Positions 12,901 to 24,900 of a DNA stretch of 64,000 nucleotides are shown one piece after another. This DNA is from Asterias rubens (taxonomy: Eukaryota > Echinodermata > Asteroidea > Forcipulatida > Asteriidae). The position numbers and the translations under genes are program-made. The notes beneath the pieces were generated by a model. It saw only the letters and a program-made list of their open reading frames with translations. It was not told the DNA's origin and did no database searches. Where the stretch lies: contig NC_047082.1 in assembly GCF_902459465.1 (NCBI RefSeq), forward strand, positions 3,782,001 to 3,846,000, in the 5' to 3' direction. Positions within the stretch are counted from its first letter, which is position 1; each line of letters starts with the position of its first letter.

Positions 12901-15900
12901 GCACCCCATTAATCCAGTAAATAGACTTATCTCACATAATTGTCGATGTACATGTACAGTATAGTTGCCAAAGAGAAAGAAAAAAAATTGATTAAAAAGC
13001 GGATATTCGCTTTAAAGCGGAGACTTCACAGGCCGCCTCATTGACAATTCAATCCTAAATGACAATCTCTGTCTCCTAGCCACATTTATTAATCCCTGGG
13101 GGGATTGAGAAGCAATTACAGTCAATTGTCTCGCTCAAGGACTTCGTCACCTCAAGCAAGGCCTGAATTCAAACTATCGACATCGCTCCTTCAGAATGTG
13201 TTATAGATTGCTAAAATGATAGTACAAATCAAATTTGATTTCATTTTCACTTTTTCAATTCTGATTGTGATGCCAAGGACTCTCAGACAAGCGAATTCAA
13301 TCACTTTACTAGCCAATACTCAATGGGGAGAAGACAATAAGGAAGGTTCATTATTTGGATGTGGGCGGAAAACCTCAGATAATTGTTTCTACAGGAAAAC
13401 CAACGCAGTCAAGTAGGGACTGAAAACCCAATCCTCATAGTGCCCACGGTGGGATTCGAACTGTGGTCCATGAGGTGGAAGGCGATGAAAGATACCACTA
13501 TGCGGCCAGCTTGATATTATTAAAGGGAATGACACTATTGGTTACTACTCAAAATAATGATTAACATAAAAACCTTACTTGGTGACGAGTAATGGGGAGC
13601 TGTTTGTAGTATAAAACAGTGTGAGAAACGGCGTCCTCTTTTCGAGAAAGAAGTAATTTTCCAAGAGTTTGATTTTGAGACCTCAGATTTAGAATTTGAG
13701 GTCTCAAAATCAACCATCTAAACGCACACAACTTTGTGTGATACGGGTGTTTTTTTCTTTCATTATTATCTCGCAACTTCGACGCCCAATTGAGCTCAAA
13801 TTTTCACAGGTTTGTTATTTTATGCATATGTTGAGATACACGAAGTGTGGGCCTTGGACAATACTGTTTACCGAAAGCGTCCAATGGCTTTAAGTCAATA
13901 GGACACTTTGGAAGAGCACCAAGGCCAAGACCAGGGGCAGCGGAGCAGCCATGGCCTCATGGCTTTTATACACCTGAAACGTGTCTCAAAGCTCGTCCAA
14001 CTTCATAACCCTTGGTCACTGGGCCTTATTTCGCTCTTGGAACCATCTCAGCTCCCTAGGGAGTATACAGCCTGTGCAACAAACATGCGCTACTAAGCTA
14101 CACTAAATCAATCACAAGAACCATCCCTGCCCTGGCAGGTACCTATGTGTCCCTATGTGGAGAGAAGCAGTTATAGTCATTTTCATGCTGATTTCTAATT
14201 GGCTAAACTTACCTCTTCACACAGCCAACCAGCAAACTCAGTGCTTTCATCGTGACCAATTCGAATCTTGAAGATGTCACCGATGTTCCCCACACTCACC
14301 TAAGAAGAAGAAAATCAAGAAAAATTTCAATTTACCATCAAACAACCTCACTGAGGTGTTTGTTTGTTGGAGTGTTTTTTTTTTTTTTTTTTTTTTCATG
14401 TACATTGGGGTTTTTATTTTTCAAATGATTATTTCATTTCCAGGCCTGTATGCTTCTTCTTTGAAAGGGCAAGGGCACCAAGACATTTCTCCTTGGGAAA
14501 GGGCACCCTATGAGGAAATTGTAAATTTCTACTGGAGCATTTCAAGGGCACCAAGGCAATGACCCCGAGGGCATCGAGGCAATCGCCTTTGTTGCCTCCG
14601 TGAAGTATCAGACCTGACTTTTTTATTTTTTATTTTTCTCAATAATTATTTCGTTTCATTTATTCTAGTTGAAAGCCAAAAACCCAATGGAGAGAAGACA
14701 AGGAAGGAAGTTTCAGTTTTAGCTGTGGGAGGAAAAACCCCAAAGAATTGTCGTTTTGTTTTGTCAGCTGTTTCTTGACAATGTGGATCGTGCCTCCACA
14801 TTCACATATTATTGACTGTACTTTTTGACGATTGTATGTTGCAATAAACGTTGCTTTGAATTGAAAAGCTTAAAAATTAAATCCTTAACATCACTACATG
14901 ACTCCCATCGTTAGATGATTCTGTTTATTCGTCCTTTGTAAAGCTGTCATTTTGTTTCATTTTGTAGGCTGTTCCTTGAAAACGAGGAACGTGCCTATGA
15001 ATTTAATAGCTTAAAAATGATTTTCTATAAAGCCACTACATGTTTTTTCATCTTGGATGGGTAGATAATTTAGATTATTTTGGTTTTTTTGTCTTTTGTA
15101 AACTGTCGTTTTGTTTAGGCTGTTCCTTGACAACGTGAAACGCGCCTCCACATTCTTATATTATTGAATGTACTTTTTGATTCAATATTTTGCAATAAAC
15201 ATTGCTTTGAATTGAATAGTTTAAAGACACGGGACACCTTCGGTAATAATTGTCAGATCAGTTGCTCACTTGGTGTATCTCAACATATGCACAAAATAAC
15301 AAACCTGTGATAATCTTAACGCAATTGGTCGTCGAAGTTGTGAGATAATAATGGAAGTAAAAAACCCTTGTCACACGAAGTTCTGTGCTTTCAGATGCTT
15401 GAATTCAAGATCTCAAAATCTTATTCTGAGGCCTCAAAATCAAATTCAAATATTTAGGTGAGAACTAACTTCTTTCCCGAAATCTACGCTTCTTCAGAGG
15501 GAGTTGTTCTCAGAATGTTTTATACTAACAGCAGCTCTCCATTGCTCGTTACCAAATACGTTTTTACGCTAACAATTATTTTGAGCAATTCCCAATAGTA
15601 TCCAGTGCCCTTTAAAAATGAATTCCTATAATTCCTTCATCTTGGATGAGTAGATAATTCACTTTGCGTTTGTGATGTCACGCTTCACGAATGAATGGAT
15701 TTGATTACATACCGTGAATTCATCTTCGTTACCAGATTCAAACTTCCCGTCTCCGCATCCTAAGATAATATCATCAGACTTTCCTTTATCTCCGTACACG
15801 ACGAGAGATACTACAGCATCGGTGCCTGCCGCTGGATTCTCACTAGTAGCTACCCACGCACGGAATTTCCCTCCTAAGAAAAATACAAAATTAAGAAAGC

Positions 15901-18900
15901 ATTTAGAATAAACTATAAATAATAGAAACCACGTACTAAATCTCGTTTGAGGCAGTGTTCGCTCTGAAAATACTATTACAGACACTTTAACAGTTGAAAA
16001 TTTGAGGTTTGAAATATTTTTTTCAAAAACTTTGTGAAGAGTCTGTTGCGAGTGGGTTGTGTGTACGCTCGCATGCTTAGAAATAGGTTTTGCACGCGCA
16101 CTTAGAAGTAGATTACGCGCTGTTACTAATAGCTATGAATTGCGCTCCGTAAGATAATCTTGCGCGCCTGACATGCAGAAGCCAGCCGGTTATAAACACT
16201 GGTCATTATCAACTGTATAAACACCCCCACGTGAAGTGCTCTCCACCAATAGGAGTAGAGAAACTGTCTGGGGTGTTTATAAATACATGTTTACAAATGA
16301 AGGTGTGGGTGAATAATAGGTTGTAAGATGCGTTAATAATGCCAAGGATGTCCTAATCAGTAATTAGGAAGTCAACCATGTGTGTCTCAGCATGCAATAA
16401 TGGATCCCAGCCATGCACAACTCAATAAATGGAACAGCACTCTGACTCAACCTAGACTGGGATTAATTATTCATAAGGTTGCATAGTACACTATGTCAAG
16501 CAATGAATAGTCTTCACTCTATGGCAAAAACAGCCCGTTTTTAAGACACTGGACACTAATGGTATTTACTCAAAATACTTCTTAGCATAACAACTTACTT
16601 GGTAATGAGCAATGGGGAGCTACATGTAGTATAAAACATTGCGAGAAATGGATCCCTCTGAAGTATCGTTGTTTTTGAGAAAGAGATTTCTCACTCAAGT
16701 ATTAGAAGACTTCAGGACTGGAGCCCTTCATTAGGCATCTGAAAGCGCTAACTGTACGTTTGTTCAACATGGGTGTTTTTTCTTGCAACTTTAATTGATG
16801 ACCAATTGATTCAAAATACTCACAGACTTGTTACTTTCTGCATATGTTGGAATAAACCCAGTGAGAATACTGGTCTTTGAATATTACCAAAGGTGTCCAG
16901 GGTCTTTAAAGGTTTTTTTTCAGACCCTTTCAGGTTTTTTTCCATAATTTTTTTTTTAAATAGTGTACAAATTGTGTAGATTAAAGCAACCAATCAGGAA
17001 AAGGTTTTTATTTGTTCGCAACATGTTAGCATAACTGAATATTTTGGTAACATTTGGTGGTCCCTGCCAACCAGCTGTCAACAAAGACAATGTACACAGT
17101 AAGTTTTCCCCTTTAAGGTCATCCTTTGGCTGCCGTTTCACATGTTGTATTGTAATTTACAATGTCAGTGTGATATTTACAAAATAGGGGGACCGCCAAC
17201 ATAGGGGTCTAGATAGCTCAGTTGGAAGTGCACATGGCACATTAATCTGAGTCCCAGTCTATTCAATTTTCTTTGTTCATACTATTGGTAATACGTTGTG
17301 AGAAACGGCTCCCTCTGAAGTACTGCATTTTTTGAGACAGAAGTAATTTTCCACGAATTTGATTTTGAGACCTCAGATTTAGAATTTGAGGTCTCGAAAT
17401 CAAGCATCTGAATGCACACAACTTCGTGAGACAAGGGTGTTTTTTTCTTTCATTATTATCTCACAACTTCGACGACCGATTGAGTACTCATTTTCACAGG
17501 TTTGTTACTTTATGCATATGTTGAGAAACACCAAGTGAGAACACTGGTCTTAGACAATTACCAATTGTGTCCAATGCCTTTAAAAGGAAATTAGATCTAG
17601 ATATTATTTGGGGTGATAGAGAGTGATTTTTTTTAATAGTTTTGGGGTGTTTTTTCGTTCCTCACTTGATTTTTTGATGATCTTCTGAGGTGGTTGGTCC
17701 GTCTCGTCCATTGACTTTCTGCGTAGTGATTCTCGCTGCCGAGAAGACGTCTTAAAGGGTGAGTACTCCTTGTAGCTTCCTGGCCGGAACTTCTCCACTC
17801 CAGTCGTGACGATAAAAAGATCTCCAATGCCATTGAAAATTGCTGAGAGGCTCTCAACCTACAATACACAAACAAGCAACAAAAGGAAGATGTCACTCAA
17901 AGGGGTGGAAAACTATTTGTTTAATAATTATAATAGCGGCTTCTTATATAGCACGCATACACATCACTCAGTGACGCTGAAGCGCTTTAACACACAGAAT
18001 TTTCCTGCAAGTTACATTGGATCAGGATAATACTGTCAATCGCCTGAAAAAGGCTATCACATAGGAACAAGTGCATGAGCTGTATGGACCTTTTTAAATT
18101 TTACTGTATCTGAGCATACGTGGGACTACATTTGAATAATGAGACCTACTCGTTTTTACATAGCACCATGATGGTTTACAAGGTGCTGTGGCCGTGAGGC
18201 ATTATATGCAGCCAATCTAACCAGGAACACCGGAGCGAACCCCTTCTATTTTTCGATAATTGCAATTGGTTCTTCTAAGAAACAGATCATAAAGGGAATG
18301 TACGTCATTGGTTATTGAAAGAGTACATTCACTCCAATTGTCTAGTTTTCCAAAAACATATCATACAGAGATGATAGGGCCTACACAATTGGTTATTGGA
18401 AGAGTACATGTATTCAAATACTCAAGTTTTCAAGAATCATATCATACAGGGATCATTGGTTATTGGAAGAGTGCATTCATTCCAATCCTCTAGTTTTTCA
18501 AGAAACAAAAGGATGGTACGCCATTGGTTATTGGAAGAGTGCATTCATTCCTATCCTCTAGTTTTTTCAAGAAACAAAAGGATGGTACACCATTGGTTAT
18601 TGAAAGAGTACATTCATTCTTCTAGTTTTCAAGAAGTATATCATACAGGGATGATACACCACATAGTGTGTAAGATGGATCACTTCTTTCACGTCTAACT
18701 AATTAGTAATAACAATACTTTTTCTAGAAGCGAATGGCGTCTCAATGCGCTTCCAACATTATTACCCCTTATTACCCTTATTATTGAACCCTTCACATTA
18801 TTCAATTCATTCCTTAAACCATCTCAGCTCCCCGGGGAGTATACAGCCTGTGCAACAAATATGCGCTACTACGCTAAATTAATCATTAGAACCATCTCTG

Positions 18901-21900
18901 CCCTTGAGACTAAGCAATTATGTGTTTTGCTCAGGGACACAAGTGTCACGACTGGGACTTGAATCCACACTCTCTGCTAAACAGAAACACCAGAGCTTTC
19001 GGTGCTCATATTCACCTGTGGCAGAGTGGATTTTCATTGGTTTGCAGAGCAGAATATTACAACAAATGGTGACTAGTTTTTAAACAAAAATGTTAATATC
19101 TTGCTTTCCTTTTAGTGTCCAGCTCTAGCAATTATCATAAACAAACATTTAAAAACTGGGATTGATACACTGTACAACTGTTTAACATACCATAGAGTTA
19201 GATTGCCTAAGAATGGTTATTAAAAAATCACATTCATTCCAATCGTCTAGATTTCAAGTAACAAATCATAAAGGGATGGTACATCATTGGTTATTGGAAG
19301 AGTACATTCATACCATATTTAATATTAACTTTGGTTTTTACCCATACATCGATGTGTGTTAGCACTGTGTACTCAGTACTTTCCAGAGTTCTGGTGAAAA
19401 AATATCACAGGCAATTTACTCGGGTGGGATTCGAACCCACGACCCTTGCAACTCTAGAGCAGTGTCTTACCAACTACACTACCGAAGTTACCCAGTAGCT
19501 AGAGGTAGTTCAAATCCTATATTTTGGCAGCGGGTACCGCAACATCTATTATCAATCATAATTCAAGAAAGAAGAGTGCTCGATACAATACAGTATGATA
19601 GGTTTTCAGACAAATCCATTCATTCAAAAATAGTTCACAGACTACAGGTATAAATCATTTAGAAGCCAATTGGTAATTTTGTCAAAAACCCTAACTTTCA
19701 GAAGCTTACATCATCACAATTAAAATTTATAAGGTGCTATTCCATCAAGATCGTAACACACTAGAAAAAAAATTAACAAAGAAAAAGGAGAGTCTTTAGA
19801 TTTTACAAAATGTAGATAAAGTTACATATACCCTTATGCCAGTAGAAAGATCGTTCCAAATCATTGGCCACTTACACTGAAAGCTTTTTGACCTCGAACT
19901 TTGTTTGCTCGGTGTTTGTCAAGTGTGAACCAAAGAAATCGTGACATTTAAACGCAGTTGAACACTATTGGTAATTATTAGCATAAAACCTCACCTGGTA
20001 ACAAGTAATTGGGAGCTTTTGAAAGTATAAAACAATGTGAGAAACGGCTCCCTCTGAAGTAACGTAGCTTTCGAGAAAGAAGAAATTTTCCACAAATTTT
20101 ATTTTGAGACCTCAGGATTAGATTTTGAGGTCTTGATATCAGGCATCCAAGAGCACACAACTTCGTGTGACAAGGGTGTTTTTTCTTACCTCGACGACCA
20201 AGTGAGCTCAAATTTTCACAGGTTTTTTTTATTTGTTATACCAATAGTGGAATCATATCGAGGAGCTAGTTTTGCTCAAGCATTTAAAAACAAGAAGGGC
20301 TAAGACACTAACCTTGCAACCTTTCTCTGTAAACAATCGCTTGGCTCTAAGTTGAAAACACTCTCCGATGTCTTGAAGCAATGATTCAAACGACTGCAGG
20401 TTGTTTTTATTGATGAGCATGACACGTTTAGTGAACGGATCTCCGTTCCTCATGATAACAATCTTAGTGATGGTTTTATCTCCTTTGGCAGATCTCTCGC
20501 TCGGCGAGAGGGACTTCTCCTGTTTCTCGGATGCTGCCGAAGGATGCTTCCCGCATCGTTGATTCTTCCTCGTCCCTTTGTCCTCCTCAACATCTCCAAG
20601 CTGCTCCTGGGATGTTTTCACTCTTCCGTTGCTCTTCTCGACGACGGCTTTACCCGCTTTCCCGTCCTGGTATTTTCTCTTGCTTGGGTTTGTAGTTTCA
20701 CTCTTCCCCGTTTTTTTAGTCGCATTCTGTCTTTTGGGGAAGACGGAGGGGAGCGAAGTCGACATGCTGTCTGCGGTTTGACTTAAGTCGTTGATTCTAC
20801 TTGGCATTCCTCCTCACACACTAAACCGCGTTAAAACGTGGCTTAAGAATATACCACTGTGCCTTGTAAAGCGCCAGTATGTTCTCACTCATAAGCAAAT
20901 ATGGATTGTGATAGCTTATATACGACACAATGGCTATTAATGCATTTGGCAGGATGCATTAAGCCGTGCCTGTTACCATGGTGACAAAACAATAGCGTCA
21001 CAATGCTATATTACAATTGTTCGATTGAAAACATAGTGAGTGTACACGAGGGATGTAGTTACCATGTATAAAAATTACAATTTCTATTTCCTTTACAATT
21101 GCAAGAGTCACATGAGGGGGTTATTTTTCTGAAAGGTTTTCCTATGGTACTTCTATGGGATTATTTATTTCATGAAATCTATAGGGTTGGAACAAATGTA
21201 CTATTCCAATAACCAACGATGAACCATCCCTTAAAATATGTTTCTTGAAACCTAGAGGATTGAAATTAACGTACTCTCCCAATAACCAATGCTGTACCAT
21301 CCCTTTATGATGAGTTTCTTGAAACTAGAGGATTGGAATGATGTACTCTTCCAATAACCAACGATGTACCCTCCCTTTATGATGTGTTTCTTGAAAACTA
21401 GAGGATTGGAATGAATGTACTCTTCCAATAACCAACGATGTACCCTCCCTTTATGATGTGTTTCTTGAAAACTAGAGGATTGGAATGATGTACTCTTCCA
21501 ATAACCAACGATGTACCCTCCCTTTATGATATGTTTCTTGAAAACTAGAGGATTGGAACCTTTTCGTTTGACTCTTAAAAAAGAAAATGACCACCATTCA
21601 GCAATGATAGTTCTGTGTCTTCTGATTAAATACTTTGCTTGAAACAGGTCATCTGTGCTATTTATTATCTGGGAGTATAATAAGCCTTCACTGGGCACAT
21701 TTGGTAACTCTCAAAGACCTGCCCTCGATTTCACAAAGACTTAGGACTCGTCTTATCTCGAGTTAGGACGAGTAGCTCGTCCTAATTAAGGATTAATCTT
21801 AAGGTCTGCATGCTACAGTGCAGGGTTGGGACTCGTCCTAAGTCCTAAGATGAGTCTTAAGTTAGGAAGAGTTTTGTGAAATCGACGGCAGTATTCTCAG

Positions 21901-24900
21901 TTAGTCATGCATAAAATAACAACCTGTGAAAATGTGCACTCATTTGGTCATTGAAGATGCAAGAGAGTATGAAAAAGGAAAAAAAAACAGGTGGCTAAAA
22001 AGGCTTCAGGCCTGAAATCATTTATCAGATTCAAATATTTGAGTGAGAAACTACCTTTATAACTACTATGTTACATCAGAGAGAGCCGTTTCTCACCATT
22101 TTTTATACTATCAACAGTTCTCTGTTGCTTGTTGCCAAGTTCTTTTGCATAAAATTTTAATTACCAAAAGTGTCAAGTGCTTTTAATTATTCATTCTGGG
22201 GAGAGGGGGGGGGAGGTGAACATCTACATGTATGTGTTCTCACATAGACCAGACTCGTATCGCCAAGGGCAAGGACAATAAGGCTACTGTACGACACCAA
22301 AGCTATACACCAAGGTGATGCAGTCTCGTGTAATCAATTCAACCGTGCCCAATATGAAACTGCAGCTGATGCGGTCTCTTTTCACTGAGCATGTTCCTCA
22401 ACAGTTTTTTGTTATTGTTGATTTGAGTGCCATGACTACGAGTGTAAGCTATATTGTAAAAATATTGTATGTTAAAGCGCCTTGAGCGTAACAGAGTGAC
22501 GGGTTGCGCGCTATATAAAAACAGACCTGGGCCCAATTTCATAGAGCTGCTTAAGCAAAAAACTTGCTTAAGCACGAAAATAGCTTGCTTATTTTACACA
22601 TGTTACTGGCAAAAATTTCATGCCATGTACATTGCTTGTGACTAATATTTAGCAGTTGTTTACTTAGCATAACAATGGGAGACTTTCTGGGACGATAGAG
22701 GGCAGCAGACTTACCGGGTAAATCCATTGTTCTCAGAATTATGCGCATGTTCAGAACTACGTAAACAATGGAAATTTACCCGGTATGTCTGCTGCCGCCT
22801 AGCGTTGGAAAGTCTCCTATTGAGTGAAGTCTTAGCCGCTTATCTGCTTTTACAAAGCAAAGATTTTTTTGCTTAGGCAAAATTTTTTGCTTAAGCAGCT
22901 CTATGAAATTGGGCCCAGGAACTTCATTTTTGAACATGTTGAAGGGGCAAGGCCAATTTCATTTTGCGAAGGGCACTAACTTCCATTGGAAAATCTAAAA
23001 GTCAATGGGAAACTTTTGAAGGGCACCAAGGTCAACAAGGGGCAAGGAAGGCCATGGCCTTCGTGCCCTGCGTGTAATTCAAGGCCTGTAAGAAGCCACT
23101 ATTACTCGCCCACGCCCATGGCAGTTACCAATAGTGTCCAGTGCCTTTAACTTTCTTTTTTGAAAATTGGTATAAACTTATTTTTCAACTGCAAATTGGT
23201 GTAAACTTATTTTTCAACTGCAAGTACTAATCTACAATGTACCTGTAGATAACACTAAACAGGTTGGTTATAGACCTATGGTTTACAAATCCAGAGGATT
23301 GGAACAGAACTCCTCTAAACTTGTTTTTCCAACTCCACTGAATAGGTTATTTTGATATTAGATGTTAAATACGATCAGGGATAAAGAATACTAATTTTAA
23401 TTTTAACACATACACAGATGTGTGTTAGCACTGTATACTCGGTACTTTTCCCCCCGAGTCCTGTGAATTGTTGTTCTTTCTTGAAAACTAGATGATTGGA
23501 ATTACTTAACTTGTTTTTTCAACTCCAAGCACTAATCCAGATAATATACACATAATGAATGTTTATTTGAGTGCAATGGTGCGAATATGTTCATGAGTTG
23601 AAAGATGGAATGTTCTATTCAACGAGGCGGAGCCGAGTTGAATGGAACATTCCAGCTTTCAACGAATGAACATATTCGCACCATTGCACGAATGAAAAAC
23701 ATTCATTATTTGTTTTATATAACATCCAAGTAGATCTTTGTCATTTTGATTGAAAGACACAACTTTCAAAACAAACAAAGCGTAGGCCTACAATTTTTGA
23801 TTGTATAATCCGAATGCTAGTAGTATTAGTAATTTTACTAATATTAGTCCTTGCAGTAACACTGCTGCGTTACAAAGACGCGCACGCAGTGATGTTTTTA
23901 CTCAGCTTTTTCGTTCCATCCGAAAAGTACCATTGCACGCTGGCAGCGTGCAATGGTACTTTTCGGATGGAGCGAAAAAGCACGGTGAGTGACTCAGCGT
24001 GCAATGGTACTTTTATTTGCTATCACGTGACGGACAATCCTCCAATCAAATGGCAAGGATCGGCTTGGGTGTTATATAATAGGGAATACTTTAGGTTATT
24101 CTTGGTTTACTTTCTTTCTTGAAAACTAGAGGATTGGAAATAGCACTCTAGTTGGTAAGACCATGGAGGAAGGAAGAGAAGGAGCTCGAACGGCCCGCCA
24201 AACCGCAGAGTAACAAAAGAATACCCTGACAATGCGCCTGTCTGACCAGTGGAAAAAGATAGGAGACCTCCTGCAGGACGGTCGATTAGTGAGAGCAATT
24301 AGATCTCTTTGTACAAAGGTGTGGTACCGCCACTCTGCACCGTTGCCTTCGTGTAAAGTTGAATCATTGGAGACAAGAATTGTGAATATACACGTTTTTA
24401 TTTACCGTTTGTGGTGTTTACATGGAAATATCATAGCATACTTTTACATTTTTTGCAACTTTCCTGTCACTAGCGGTGGTTCAAAATTTGGGTATTAGCA
24501 CACAAGGGTGGTTGGTATCCAAGTGTGTTTTTCGTTTTGGTGGGCGAAAGTGTACACAAAATTTATCAGGTCTCGAAAAAGTAGTTTTTTCTTTATTATA
24601 TCCATTCGACCTACAACGCCAATTACTGTTTATAATTTCTACAAAACATTAAGATTTTTCCAGTCTCCCCATTGCTGTACCTGTTGGCACCAGTGCTCTC
24701 TAAAGCTGTGGTTAAAACTTTCATCTTTAACTCAAGATTTTCAACGAGGATCTTACAGTAGAAGAAAAAGTGAGACTTGCAAAAAAATTTTAGAGAAAAA
24801 ATAATAATACTTGGGAGTTATTTAAAGGCAGTGGACACTATTGGTAAATTACTCAAAATAATTATTAGCATAAAACCTTTCTTGGTAATGAGTAATGGGG

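Larger units (their letters stand above)
7110..14212. other. RP1-like intron, repeat-filled
   Basis: About 7.1 kb between PLAT exons. It holds M1, M2 and M4 MITEs, a hAT-type MITE, SINE pieces and M5 repeats, entered separately. About 11299-12230 is AT-rich with no feature I can name. No additional exon recognised. Confidence 0.6.
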
